Source of the DNA: Nakamurella alba
Lineage (GTDB): Bacteria; Actinomycetota; Actinomycetes; Mycobacteriales; Nakamurellaceae
Length of the DNA: 32,460 bases
Direction: 5' to 3'
Assembly (NCBI RefSeq): GCF_009707545.1
Contig: NZ_WLYK01000014.1
Span: 1-32,460 of the forward strand
Shown: piece after piece, positions 9,501 through 16,787 of the stretch
Position numbering within the stretch: position 1 is the first letter of the stretch
Layout of the letters: every line of letters begins with the position of its first letter
Notes under the pieces: model-generated
Database searches by the model: none
What the model was told of the DNA's origin: nothing
What the model saw: the letters and a program-made list of their open reading frames with translations, nothing else
Program-made: the position numbers and the translations under genes

Positions 9501-12489
9501 CGCCCGCACCGTGACGGACGGCCAGGCCAACTACAGCGCGACCGCGCGGGCGCAGCTGACCGTGTCGTTCTCCACCCCGTTCACCGTCAGCGCCGCCGTG
9601 CAGCTCGACTCGGACAACTTCGTCATCGGTGCCGGGATCGACCTGTCGCAGTACCTGCCGGGCACGGGCGCCGTCGCCCAGGCGTACCTGATCTACAGCA
9701 GCACAACCGTGCCGTCGTTCGACAGCACCGCGTTCGGCAACTTCGGCACGATCAAGCTCGCGCAAGGCATCAACATCGCCAGCAACGTGTCAATCCCGTC
9801 CGACTTCGCCGGCGCGCTCAGCAAGGTCGGGCTGACCCGTCCGGGCAGCGACACCCTGGTCGCCACCGGCAATCTCAATCTGGCGGCGAAGACGGCCACG
9901 CTCGGCATCAACGTCAACCTCGGCGTGCACGGGCAGAACCTGTTCGACACCAACGGCACCCAGGTGGCGCTCACCTCCGGGCAGCTGCAGCTGACCATCT
10001 CGCCCACGCTGGTCGCGTTCGGTGTGCAGGTCGACGCGACGATGACGATGACCTCACCGACGTCCGATGCCTGCAACAACACCAGCAACAGCATCGGTCT
10101 GGTCGGACTTGTGCAGCTGTCCGACGCCGACCTGGTCGCCTCGCTGACCGTCGACGGCTGGAATGACGCGCTCGGTATCTGCGGCCTGGACATCGACGAG
10201 TTCACCGTGCAGGTCGGCGTCGGGCTGGACGACGGCCTGCCGACGCTGGGCTTCTCGGTCGACGTCACGGGTCTGCCGCAGAAGCTGGCCGACACCATCG
10301 GGTACGTGCAGGGTACGCCGCTGCAGATGGCACTGAACCTGTCGCCGGACGAGTTCCTGGTGTCGATCTCGATCGGCAGCCCCGGGCAGACCACGCCGTC
10401 CCTGCGACCGCTGACCGCCTTCGGTCAACCGGATCTCATCGTGGTGAACTCCGCGCAGCTGTACATCTCCCCCGACGGGGCGACGATCGGCAACACCGTC
10501 TACCCGGCCGGTTACGCGCTCGCACTGAGCTCGACGATCGAAGGGGTCGCGCTCGACCTGTCCATCAAGGTCGACCCCACCGTCCCGTCGTTGGCAGTCA
10601 ACGCGCAGCTGGGCCAGGTGACGGCCGGATCGCTGACCTTCGGGCCGACGCAGCTGATTTTGAACGCCAGCCCGACCACGTTCCAGTTCCAGTTCAGCGG
10701 GTCGATTCAGCTCGGGCCAGGCACCCTGGACCTCGGCCTGGTCAGGTTCACAGGTCAGCTCAGCGCCGCGGTGACGGTGTCGATCGGGACCCAGGGTCTG
10801 GCCGCGCAGATCTCCGGGAGCGCCTCCATCCAGGGCAGCAACTACCTCCCGCAATCCGTGTGCTACTGGCACCATTTCGCTCCCTATCCCTGCAATTTCC
10901 AATGGGTCGACGACAAACCGCTCACCATCCCGCCATTCACCGCCGGGATCGACCTGAACTCCTCCGGCGTCGACCTGCAGATCCCCTACACGTCCAAGAC
11001 ACTGCACCTGCCGTTCTCCAGCAATTCCGACACCGGAGTCGGCGCGACCCAGGCGGTCGGCGCGACCCAGGCGGCTACCCCGCACACGTCCGCCGCGCAA
11101 TCGCCGGCCGCGATCCGCGCATCAGCTATGGCCGCCGCGATGCCGGCCGCGGCCAAGACCCCCCAGACAACCGTCGCAGCGACCGACCCGCTGCCGCAGG
11201 ACGACTCGAACCCGCCGGCCCAGCTGTGGTCACGGTTGGTCCCTCCGGGATCGCAGGTCCGGCAGGCGACCGGTTACCGCGACTTCGTGGTCGGCAACAT
11301 CCGCGAGGGCGCCGACGTCGGCTTGGTCACCACCGACAACCAACTGACCGCCGCCGCCGCATGGGACTCGGTGCCGTCGATGCCGCAGTCGCGGGCGTTC
11401 GCCATCACGGCGGCGTTGCCCAACGGCGACGTGCTGGTGGCCGGCGGTTTCAACGATCAGCACACCCTGGCCGAGGCGGTGATCTACAACGAGAGCACGT
11501 CGACCTGGACGGAGACCGGCAGTCTCACCGTTCCGCGCGCCGGGGCTGCGGTGGTGACCCTGGCCGACGGCCGGGTGTTGGCTGCCGGCGGGGCGGACGA
11601 GACCGACAACCTGACCTCGGTGGAGATCTACGACCCGGCCAGCGGAACCTGGTCGCTGACGGGTTCCCTTCACGACGGACGGCAGTTGGCCGCGGCGGTG
11701 CTGTTGCCGGACGGTCGGATCCTGGTCGCCGGCGGCCGCGGCGTGAGCGATCAACCGCTGGCCTCGGCCGAGATCTACGACCCGGCGACCGGCAGCTGGT
11801 CGGAGACGACACCGATGAAGCAGGCCCGGATGTACGCGGCCGCCACCACGCTGGCCGACGGCCGGGTGCTGGTGACCGCGGGCCTGGGCGCCGGAGCCCC
11901 GCTGTCCACCAGCGAGCTGTTCGACCCGACGACCGACAGCTGGTCGACCACCGGATCTGTCGACAACGCCCGGTTCGCCGCCGTAGCCTCGCTGCTGGCC
12001 GACGGTCGGGTGCTGCTGTCCGGCGGGAGCGCGTTCAGCGAACTGTTCGACCCGGCCACCGGGACGTGGTCCCGATCCGGTACCGAGTACACACCGCGGT
12101 CGTTCTCCGGCACCGTCACGCTGTCCGACGGCCGGGTTCTGACAGTGGGTGGCGCCGCCGGAGGTGCCGTAACTGCCGACACCGAGCTCTACAACCCGGA
12201 TCTGGGCCTGTGGAGCGTCAGCGACCCGCTGCCCGTCGCCGGTTACGGAATGCACGCGGCGCAGCTGACAGACGGCCGCGCGCTGCTCGCCGGCGGTCAG
12301 ACCGGCCGGACCGCCAACGCCGACAGCTTCGTGTACCTGCCCGACAGTGCGTCCGGTGGCGGCGGCCACGGCGGTTTGCCGAACACCGGCGCATCGATCC
12401 CGGTGCTCCCCACCGGCTTCACCGGTCTGCTGCTGGTACTGATCGGTGCGGTCCTGGTATTCGGTGTGCGGCGCCGCCGGACTCGCTGA
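3586..12489 (+). CDS. Giant LPXTG-anchored surface protein: Gly-rich head, Ig-like repeats, kelch propeller
   Basis: Intact 2967-residue ORF from GTG 3586; the ribosome site is weak. Residues about 36-68 form a long signal peptide (basic RRR stretch, hydrophobic core, AVA end). Residues about 143-402 are a glycine-rich domain resembling bacterial copies of the ALK-type Gly-rich fold (FTVPVGVTSVTATLIGAA, then long GGGG runs). About seven bacterial Ig-like repeats follow to residue 1125. Residues about 1130-2490 are a long beta-rich Ser/Thr/Gly region I cannot assign. An Ala-rich linker follows, then seven kelch repeats (about 2593-2915), each with a version of LxDGRVLVAGG, enough for one closed propeller. 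LPNTG at 2931-2935, a hydrophobic segment and a final RRRRTR form a sortase signal. It should be cell-wall attached and may serve adhesion or matrix building; ligand unknown. Confidence 0.9.
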   Translation: MSHFDPSEPCPSPVLRPHRRSSTRSKPQPRHRAATGVRRRVGRLLGPALSVATVVVVLIATTSSTAVALGPALTSATPSASPLATSAPVALSPSAADSSASRTTVDAALTRAINSRTADEQHTYLTAAPPSSSCPDDGTTASCSFAATGTTQLFTVPVGVTSVTATLIGAASAGAPGALGSGGELEVVVPVQPGQVLSLQVGVTGSGTTGGFPDGGNASTTAKKSLGCAGGGGSRISFQGGSDIAEAGGGGGCGGNGSGKSYGGSGGSGGNPGGGGNGGTDDCAGSGGVGGNSAAGQTGGGGDGYTSTCHGVYSDASNGSAGSGHVGGDGGGGSTKYVDGGGSGGGGGGGWLGGGGGGGGGQYGGAGGGGGGGSNGWDTTLASQGSVNSTGVNSGDGSIVLTYPIVGTATALSIAPNPQTVDGPVTVTATVTPANGSTEDLNGASVALQGAGDCASITLTSNSGSCTFDPTAPGSMSVTGTFATVGAYSSSASPATGATVAPGPTATSIGSITTTPTTATVPVTVTLQNQTWGAVDGTVDVTADGGQTCSVPALSAAGATSAQASCTVSGLTAGSSNTFTAVYHPADGTTVTSTATGTATQQLAPTSISATLPSAATYGNPVAVTGIEVQAAEVTALTGTVTVYDSPTAPASGQTTAPTGSVTLCSGLTLVSTGTGTFAPPSITECAGQPLAGASFVYAVYSGDSESLPSVGAPGTLQAQPATPTVTLTGQLAGQPVPQTVQSDTVVTLTASVTYGTPTTSVPNPIVSFYDNGTLACTSTPTSNGSCQVQPTILSSATHSYTAQFAGINGRLKSGADSTPLVVHLSVPQGTIGFSTPTQTVDAGDAATLTVTFTSSTTTARTGTVNVFSSADPSTPVCTPGTLTGDSFSCQVTPNPGSTNTYTASYSNDKVFGDLVTTADATVVVRAAGSTTALAPITGTFGGTVTLTATVESDFASTTPGGTVNFATTDGTSLCSAATVSTVAGRATASCTTTALQVGGPAVIASFPTTTTVGGSSSSSVTPTITAAATTTTSTVNLVGLARAAFNAHVVGPGAAGAVAGTVTFAGSGGTAVPGCTDIPVQGGTASCTGTVPDTGGPYTYSASFIPADNSFWQADTAASSAEATLTIPTGSCTGGFQQFFNSLATSTTPTLSGSFVSLPLSVDSSSVPTTCSASTVIDFTAGQTSPKLFNTFQVSGTVTGTVSQSGVCITGGTFGPTDDANWLDVNGDLILSDICFTLDGTGTKLTGILSGQLVSSDGQNVPLISIANLGAVTLGFTFAQVNSVPTLTFSAALDRTTDSGVALAGTIATDGTVNAALKSNNLSLFGAAFSLTGTVTRTPGQTPQFSADTSLTGPLSPPDAPGITLSAIDVTLSNAGLGVAATGRLGSGSNPLTVTLGLTVTDIHDWTATLSTATGSTWTPLQRLSVSTAITASLSYAAASTPAYNYSVDFGTPVANWDTGSGVTVEVKHLSLSSTATCQGAGTGDPIATLDGTATVDSLTVDITGCADLSTTNFSLQGTTADALTFGAVAIQTVQMTLSGSNAGVSFVGTAPGTVTTGSDSASFTFTVQAGAVTDKHLVIAATGDLGDLGLATGSASGFVAYASGPVSGFPTGLAAPAPTSIDLVSGVTGAGAITLDSGQQSDLRSIGDNQDTTVVFNASLSPSADATFSTTLNLPSLKLYTLALDNLVATGTYQRSNQQNHLAFSVTADVASESGTAKLAIDLAYDSGGTLTGGASLENLSVFGTAIDLSGSLSRGTDGLTGSLTLTPLDVKLPLPGSVSVTVHNFTATLATGRGLAMSGTVMLPGTTDGLTLAGTFADLQDYSVSVSGQLSGWQPTAGVTIGRVALSGSIVSATTPAAGVKPASTATTLDLTAKGNLFTISANGAVTVSVTDVELSNGAVSSGCTVAANGDLWLGITGSLSVTLGNTATADAVGCYDITAGDLSLEVSVPMNYSALDKTVTLVNPQLTIARTVTDGQANYSATARAQLTVSFSTPFTVSAAVQLDSDNFVIGAGIDLSQYLPGTGAVAQAYLIYSSTTVPSFDSTAFGNFGTIKLAQGINIASNVSIPSDFAGALSKVGLTRPGSDTLVATGNLNLAAKTATLGINVNLGVHGQNLFDTNGTQVALTSGQLQLTISPTLVAFGVQVDATMTMTSPTSDACNNTSNSIGLVGLVQLSDADLVASLTVDGWNDALGICGLDIDEFTVQVGVGLDDGLPTLGFSVDVTGLPQKLADTIGYVQGTPLQMALNLSPDEFLVSISIGSPGQTTPSLRPLTAFGQPDLIVVNSAQLYISPDGATIGNTVYPAGYALALSSTIEGVALDLSIKVDPTVPSLAVNAQLGQVTAGSLTFGPTQLILNASPTTFQFQFSGSIQLGPGTLDLGLVRFTGQLSAAVTVSIGTQGLAAQISGSASIQGSNYLPQSVCYWHHFAPYPCNFQWVDDKPLTIPPFTAGIDLNSSGVDLQIPYTSKTLHLPFSSNSDTGVGATQAVGATQAATPHTSAAQSPAAIRASAMAAAMPAAAKTPQTTVAATDPLPQDDSNPPAQLWSRLVPPGSQVRQATGYRDFVVGNIREGADVGLVTTDNQLTAAAAWDSVPSMPQSRAFAITAALPNGDVLVAGGFNDQHTLAEAVIYNESTSTWTETGSLTVPRAGAAVVTLADGRVLAAGGADETDNLTSVEIYDPASGTWSLTGSLHDGRQLAAAVLLPDGRILVAGGRGVSDQPLASAEIYDPATGSWSETTPMKQARMYAAATTLADGRVLVTAGLGAGAPLSTSELFDPTTDSWSTTGSVDNARFAAVASLLADGRVLLSGGSAFSELFDPATGTWSRSGTEYTPRSFSGTVTLSDGRVLTVGGAAGGAVTADTELYNPDLGLWSVSDPLPVAGYGMHAAQLTDGRALLAGGQTGRTANADSFVYLPDSASGGGGHGGLPNTGASIPVLPTGFTGLLLVLIGAVLVFGVRRRRTR

Positions 12490-12523
12490 CCTGGCCGAAT
12501 TGGAAGAGATGTGCCGACCCACG

Positions 12524-12540
12524 GGAGGACGATCTCCTCC
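12524..12540 (+). terminator. Small hairpin 35 bases after the surface-protein gene
   Basis: GGAGGA, five bases, TCCTCC: a perfect 6-bp stem shortly after the stop codon. There is no T-run, and the stem is short, so it is only a candidate terminator. Confidence 0.35.
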
Positions 12541-12695
12541 AACGATCCGCAGCCGCTGGGCCAACTACCCACCCGACTTCGTCGTCCTTGAATGACATCG
12601 CTGGGGATCTTCGACCCCGTACTCAGGGTGCTGCGGAGCCTCCGTCGAATCACTCAAACGCTACGCCGCTACGAGCCGGCTCAGAGGAGAGAGTT

Positions 12696-12746
12696 GTGCA
12701 CATGTTCGACCCGGAACCAACGGACGAACCCATGGGGAATCGATGA
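12696..12746 (+). CDS. Possible leader peptide, 16 residues
   Basis: GTG 12696 (or ATG 12702) lies just after a GAGGAGAG ribosome site and encodes VHMFDPEPTDEPMGNR. Its TGA overlaps the ATG of the next small ORF (TGATG-type overlap at 12743-12746), an arrangement typical of translational coupling. The peptide is acidic, has no recognised domain, and could be chance. Confidence 0.25.
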   Translation: MHMFDPEPTDEPMGNR

Positions 12747-12802
12747 GCACATCTGGCGTGCTGGGCTATCCCAATGGTGGTAGCGCCTACCCGGCAGCCT
12801 GA
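12743..12802 (+). CDS. Possible 19-residue peptide coupled to the upstream mini-ORF
   Basis: ATG 12743 overlaps the preceding stop and has GGGGA four bases upstream. It encodes MSTSGVLGYPNGGSAYPAA. A GC-rich hairpin begins two bases after its stop, so the two mini-ORFs and the hairpin look like a small transcription unit. No family is recognised. Confidence 0.25.
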   Translation: MSTSGVLGYPNGGSAYPAA

Positions 12803-12803
12803 T

Positions 12804-12824
12804 GGTCCGGCGTTTCGCCGGCCC
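12804..12824 (+). terminator. GC hairpin after the mini-ORF pair
   Basis: CCGGCG TTT CGCCGG is a perfect 6-bp stem with a 3-base loop (12807-12821), extended by GG/CC outside one mismatch. No strong T-run follows, which is common in high-GC actinobacteria. Confidence 0.45.
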
Positions 12825-13388
12825 CTGGAACGGCCACCGCGGCTTCATCATCTAGATGTACCTCCCACAGCTTGGTCGAGTTCGTGTATTGACACCGTCT
12901 GATCTGAGGGGTTGAGGAAGGCCCCGGGTGTGGAGTGGAGCTGTGTAGGATCGCCCATACGACCAGAGGCCTCAGTGCCCGCCTGGGTGCAGCTGCCTGG
13001 TGACTTCGCCTTGAGAGCGGGACTGTTGGACCGCGCCGATACCGCCCTGGGTGCGGTTCCCGGCCTTTCCCTCGCCCGGGAAACTCTCAAACCAGGGAGA
13101 GATCATCAACCTGTACGCCGAGACAGAAGTGCGGGTACGCCCCCCGCGGGCGGTTGTGGGGTTCTCAGCGACCACCCGCCGCCTTCCCGGGCGGGAGCGC
13201 CGGCGTTCCCCCGCGAACGGTGTGCTGAGTCGCTCGCTGCAGGCCCAGCGCGGGGAGTGCGCCGCGAAGAGCTGGACGGCTGGCGGCGTCGGTGCCTGAA
13301 CCATGAGGTGCCGGGATGGGACAGCCGGGCGCGTTCACGCTGAGGACCTCCTAACGGCGGTGCAGAGACTTAGCACAACCCCGCTACT
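12825..13388. other. Stretch without a supported gene
   Basis: Only poorly supported overlapping ORFs are present on both strands. It contains a 7-bp inverted repeat TTCCCGG/CCGGGAA near 13057-13083 and an isolated TTGACA at about 12892 with no partner -10 box. Nothing else was recognised. Confidence 0.4.
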
Positions 13389-13590
13389 ACCCGGGGATGA
13401 GCAGATAGGCGCAGGTCTCGCCGGTGCAGACCAAGTGCCGCGGGGCCGCCCCCTCCCGCGCCTCAGGTCAGCGCGCTGTCGGTGCCCGTCTTCACAATGT
13501 CGATCGTAGTACCGGCCGCTAGCTCCCGGGGGTGGCCAGCCGGACATCAGCTCCCTCCCCGGTCCTGCTTCGGCGGGCGGGGGTCGCTGT
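13389..13590 (+). repeat. About 200-bp dispersed repeat, copy A, immediately upstream of an HA gene
   Basis: Copy A aligns along its whole length with copy B (26667-26872): shared blocks include ACCCGGGGATGAGC, GGTCAGCGCGCTGTCGG, ACAATGT, GGTGGCCAGCC or its variant, and GGGCGGGGG. It contains an imperfect stem-loop (13414-13424 with 13438-13447). It ends four bases before the TATAAT box of the HA gene at 13606. No coding signal was seen, so it is probably a regulatory or mobile module rather than a gene. Confidence 0.65.
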
Positions 13591-13593
13591 CTC

Positions 13594-13599
13594 TATAAT
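13594..13599 (+). promoter_or_regulatory. -10 box TATAAT for a leaderless HA transcript
   Basis: A perfect TATAAT lies six bases before ATG 13606, which places transcription start at or within a base of the A of the start codon. No ribosome site precedes the ATG. This is the classic layout of leaderless actinobacterial mRNAs; no strong -35 box is seen. Confidence 0.65.
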
Positions 13600-13605
13600 T
13601 TCGGC

Positions 13606-13902
13606 ATGACGTTCTCGGCAGACAATTCCGGCTGGGATGCACGTTTAGCCGAAGTAGTTGCGTTCGTGGAGAGCTGCGGTCGGCTGCCCGGCGTCAACCG
13701 GTTGTCCAGTCAGCACGAACGACGTCTGGCCAGGTGGGTGTATGTGCAACGCCAACACGCTCGCCGCGAGCTCATCTCCCCAAGCCGGCGTCGCAGCCTC
13801 GACAGGGCACTACCCGCGTGGATCGGGTCGGGCGGGTCTGCACCTGCCACTCGGGTCAGGAGGCCGCTGCCCAACCCTCAGGACGAGCCGCCGGGCATCT
13901 GA
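13606..13902 (+). CDS. Stand-alone helicase-associated (HA) domain protein, copy A
   Basis: 98 residues. It carries one HA domain (PF03457-type): W near residue 10, GRLPGVNRLSS, an ERRLARWVYVQRQ core, then a LDRALPAWIG end. These match the W-x-xL ... GxLP ... RLxxWxxxQR ... LD..LPgW pattern of the family. In known proteins this helical domain is repeated in large helicases and is thought to bind nucleic acid; here it is alone with a short basic, proline-rich tail. The start is set by TATAAT six bases upstream. It overlaps tail to tail by 47 bases with the minus-strand zinc-ribbon gene. Five related copies are in the window (14536, 16034, 27584, 30516, 31319). Function unknown; nucleic-acid binding is inferred from the family only. 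Confidence 0.75.
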   Translation: MTFSADNSGWDARLAEVVAFVESCGRLPGVNRLSSQHERRLARWVYVQRQHARRELISPSRRRSLDRALPAWIGSGGSAPATRVRRPLPNPQDEPPGI

Positions 13903-14182
13903 GGCCCGCCGGGGCGGTCGAAGGCCGCCGAGCGGAGAGGTTCGGCGGCGGTGTGGTGTTGCCGCATCGGCAACTCGGGCAGACGAACACCACACCTGGC
14001 ACCCCGGTGATGCTGCGCATCCCACGCATCAGGGTGACGCCGCAGCATCCGCAGTCCGCGTCCACATGGCCGGAACCCTCGAGAAACAGCCGCCCGCGCA
14101 GCGGCGTCCAGAACACGCACATAGAATCGTCGTCGGTGTCGGGAATGGCAACCACGTCGAGGCGGACGTGCTGATTCCTCAT
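13856..14182 (-). CDS. Small zinc-ribbon-like protein, 108 residues
   Basis: Start ATG 14182 on the minus strand has AGGGGTG seven bases upstream. The protein opens MRNQHVRLDVVAIPDTDDDS, and near the middle has two cysteine clusters, DCGCCG and VCPSCRCGN, about 27 residues apart, which suits one four-Cys zinc ribbon. The C-terminal third is basic and proline/alanine-rich and probably disordered. The clusters are not those of a family I can name. It converges with HA copy A and diverges from the next Cys-containing gene at 14405, so a short divergent promoter region (14183-14404) sits between two zinc proteins. Confidence 0.5.
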   Translation of the reverse strand: MRNQHVRLDVVAIPDTDDDSMCVFWTPLRGRLFLEGSGHVDADCGCCGVTLMRGMRSITGVPGVVFVCPSCRCGNTTPPPNLSARRPSTAPAGLRCPAARPEGWAAAS

Positions 14183-14392
14183 GGCGAACACCCCTATTCG
14201 CAACGGACCGGAACATCTCTGTTCATTTCCCTCCCAATGAGAACACAGTTTCACGTCCTCGAAAGCGCGGAATCGCAGGCCAGACCAGCCCCTCACGGTA
14301 ACGGAAAGTAGCCAGTCGACACGCGAAAGCAGAACATTTCCGGCAAACCGGTACAACAGGGTGACCCGGATGCGTGACCGGACCGATACGGG

Positions 14393-14398
14393 TAGCTT
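14393..14398 (+). promoter_or_regulatory. -10 box TAGCTT for a leaderless transcript
   Basis: TAGCTT fits the TANNNT actinobacterial -10 pattern and lies exactly six bases before GTG 14405, the same spacing as at 13594-13606. No ribosome site precedes the GTG. Confidence 0.5.
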
Positions 14399-14404
14399 GC
14401 TGAC

Positions 14405-14563
14405 GTGCCCGAACGCGACCCCTCCGCCCACGAGCCCTGCAAGCGTTGCGGCCTCCCTAAAGACCGTGAATGGGTCCAGCTGTCCCGGCGCATCGCTCCT
14501 GGATCCAGGGCCGCCGTCGTCGGGCCGCTGTTCGTATGCGCGAAAGGACACTTAGACGGTTGA
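14405..14563 (+). CDS. Small Cys-rich (zinc-binding-like) protein, 52 residues
   Basis: GTG start with a leaderless-type promoter. The peptide opens PERDPSAHEPCKRCGLPKD, has a central basic stretch LSRRIAPGSR, and ends LFVCAKGHLDG. The CxxC pair plus a later C-x3-H could together bind one zinc ion. No family is recognised. Its end overlaps the start of the broken HA copy B, which might have been translated from the same message. Confidence 0.45.
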   Translation: MPERDPSAHEPCKRCGLPKDREWVQLSRRIAPGSRAAVVGPLFVCAKGHLDG

Positions 14564-14840
14564 GTTCAGGACTGGCGCTGGCGCTCGACGACCAGGCGCA
14601 ATCCTCGACCTGGTGGGACACCACTGCAGTGGCTGTGGGATTCCAACGCGACGACGAGCGATGTAACTCGAGACTGCAACAGGATGTGGGCCACCTTCCA
14701 TCTAAGGGAAAATGCCGGGCGCCGGTCGCCGCGCATCCGCCGAGGACTGCGTCTTGGCCCGCTGGCTCTCCAACCAACGCCACGAACACTCCAGCGGGCT
14801 CGTCCCCCCATACCGCGCAGCGAAGCAGCAAGAAACCTGA
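14536..14840 (+). pseudogene. HA domain protein, copy B: frameshifted and truncated by an insertion
   Basis: One frame gives GFQRDDERCNSRLQQ and HLPSKGK; a shift near 14712 then gives ASAEDCVLARWLSNQRHEH and SSGLVPPYRAAKQQET. Together these are an HA domain closest to copy C (16034), which has GFQRDD and WLANQRREHSCGLMP at the same places. The final LDxxLPGW is missing: the frame ends in a TGA at 14838-14840 that coincides with the apparent left end of an IS3-type element. I infer that this gene was cut by an insertion and then gained an indel. The exact start is uncertain. Confidence 0.7.
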
Positions 14841-15045
14841 ACCGGCCGAGGTTCTGTACGGCGTCCTTCTGAGTTGGAAGGATGCATGAGAAGAGGATCG
14901 ATCCGGAGTTGCGTGCCCAGTCCAGATGGTGGTGGGGCACCGGGAGCAGCACCCCACGGAGACCGCGGCGGTGGTCACGGTGGCCGACCAGCTCGCGGTG
15001 TCGCAGGATTCGGTGCGTCGTTGATTGGCGCAGGCGCGGGTTGAT
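14838..15045 (+). mobile_element. IS3-family left end and orfA remnant
   Basis: From TGAACCGGCCGAGG (14838), which resembles IS3-family termini, a short leader carries GTTGGAAGGATGC and ATG 14882. The translation MHEKRIDPELRAQ then, after a shift near 14927, MVVGHREQHPTETAAVV and TVADQLAVSQDSVRR is the HTH head of an IS3 OrfA. A TGA (15022-15024) replaces the conserved tryptophan that normally follows RR. At about 15045 the sequence changes to IS256 transposase without a gap, so this is a chimera of two elements. Confidence 0.65.
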
Positions 15046-15988
15046 GTCGACGACTTGGTCAAGGCGATAAGCGCCGACCCGGGGATCTCCAAGTCCGAGG
15101 TGTCCAGGATCTGCGCGGACCTGGACATCGAGGTGTCCGCGTTCCGGTACCGGTCGCTGGCCGACCAGCAGTTCCGGTACATGTTCCTGGACGCCACCTA
15201 CTGTAAGGCGAGGGTGAACCACCGGGTCGTATCCCAGGCCGTCGCCGTCGCCGTCGCCACCCGGCGGCCCCGCCGACGGCCGACGCGAGGTGCTGGGCTT
15301 CGACGCCGGCGACCGGCGAGGACGGGGCGTTCTGGACCGCGTTCCTGCGCAGCCTGAGGCGCCGTGGGTTGGCCGGGGTGCAGCTGGTCATCTCCGACGC
15401 TCACGCCGGGCTGCAGGCCGCGATCGGGGCGGTGTTCCTGGGTGCCGGGTGGCCGCGCTGCCGGGTGCATTTCCTGCTCGGGCGTGTTGGCGAACGTGCC
15501 CAGAGGACACGCCCAAATGGTCGCCGCTGCGATCCGCACGATCTTCGCCAAACCCGGCCCGGCGCATGTCCGCGGCCAGGTCGACGTGATCTCCGGCATG
15601 CTCGGCCGACAGTTCCAGAAGGTCGAAACACAGCTGCTGGCCGCCAAAGGTGGACGTGTCCGCGTTCGTGGACTTCACGGTTTCGCGCTGGAAGAAGATC
15701 TGGTCGACCAACCCGCTCGAACGGGACAACGAGGAGATCAAACGCCGCACCGACGTCGTCGGTGTGTTCCCCAACCCGGCCGCTCTGCTTCGCTTGGCCG
15801 GGTCGGTGCTGATCGAGACGCACGACGAATGGCAGGTGTCCGAACGCCGCTACTTCTCCGGAGCGTCCATGGCCCAACTCGACACCAAACCCACCGAGGT
15901 GGCACCACCACCCACTCTCACTGCATGATTGACCCGAACTCGCTGCCCCGAACACGGTGACGATCTACACCACCCAACAGACGTCACC
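15046..15988 (+). mobile_element. IS256-type element, left part missing (older copy)
   Basis: It aligns with 22712-23659 to the right terminus GACGTCACC at 15988. The transposase reads in pieces: VDDLVKAISADPGISKSEV and the DATYCKARV region containing the first DDE aspartate, then VQLVISDAHAGLQAA with the second aspartate, then a last part with WKKIWSTNPLERDNEEIK holding the glutamate. Frames change near 15265, 15314, 15480 and 15649. The frameshifts at 15314 and 15649 are also found in the complete copy at 22231. The left roughly 480 bases are gone, replaced by IS3 orfA sequence. No target duplication can be recovered. Confidence 0.8.
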
Positions 15989-16033
15989 GGAACCGGGTCC
16001 CGACGTACTGGCGGGGCCAACTAGCAAATGACG

Positions 16034-16285
16034 TCACCACCGATGGCGGCCTCGCCACCCAGGCAAGGTGCTATCCAATTGCTCGACGCGGTCCGATGGC
16101 ATTAAGCCGCAGGAATGCTCTCTGCGCTGGTTTGCCAGCCACAGGGCTAGCGATCGTTCGGCGGGCGCCGCGGATTGTCCCTGGCCGGGGAGCCTGCCGT
16201 GGGCGGCGGCGTGCATCAGCACACTCTGTAAGCGAGCCTTCCAAACTGCGTCGTCGCGCTGGAAACCCCTAGTCACGACGGTCAT
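16034..16285 (-). CDS. Stand-alone HA domain protein, copy C
   Basis: 83 residues, intact: GFQRDDAVWKARL, HGRLPGQGQ, ERSLALWLANQRREHSCG, LDSTLPGWRG. This is a complete HA domain with almost nothing outside it. It is the nearest relative of the broken copy B, lies 1.2 kb away in the opposite orientation, and the IS3/IS256 chimera sits between them. No clear ribosome site precedes ATG 16285 (GGAGA lies too close); a start a few codons downstream at GTG is possible. Function unknown. Confidence 0.75.
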   Translation of the reverse strand: MTVVTRGFQRDDAVWKARLQSVLMHAAAHGRLPGQGQSAAPAERSLALWLANQRREHSCGLMPSDRVEQLDSTLPGWRGRHRW

Positions 16286-16543
16286 TCTCCACCAGTCCGG
16301 TCTTGCAGTCGATGTCTCGTCGCCTCAATCCGGGCGGTTCATCCTCCCGCTGGCGTTCTCGGCGTCGTTCGCCGACTTGTCTTCGGGGCTCATGGGCGGA
16401 CCGTTTGCCCCCACCTCGACAGTCGCCACGGGACGACTGCCCCTCTGGTGTCATGGTCGTCTGCTCTTCCGCCGCCAGCCCTGGGGCGAATCGCTGAATG
16501 CGCCGCGAGGTCATCGCCGACCCCTTGTTCCCAGAGTCGAGAG

Positions 16544-16787
16544 ATGAACGTCGACAAGAATTTCAGTCCTCGGGCCGCTCTCGTTCGGGCAATCCTGGTC
16601 ATTGCTGCGCTGCGTCTGATCGGCGCCGCGTGCGTGCTCGATCTCGAATGGTTGCTGCACGACCGGTCCTCGAAGCTCGAACGCGCAACGGCAGCCGCTC
16701 TTCTTCGGTGCGGCCACCTTCGTCGGCAGGTCTGCCTACCTCGTTCTGATCTGGTGGAGGGCGCAACGACGACTGCCGCCGGGCTAG
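16544..16787 (+). pseudogene. Small two-helix membrane protein, frameshifted
   Basis: From ATG 16544 the frame gives MNVDKNFSPRAALVR, a hydrophobic helix VRAILVIAALRLIGAAC, a charged loop and TAAALL; a shift near 16700 then gives FFGAATFVGRSAYLVLIWW and a basic end RAQRRLPPG. The two frames together form one small protein with two membrane helices. As written it is broken. No family recognised. Confidence 0.45.
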
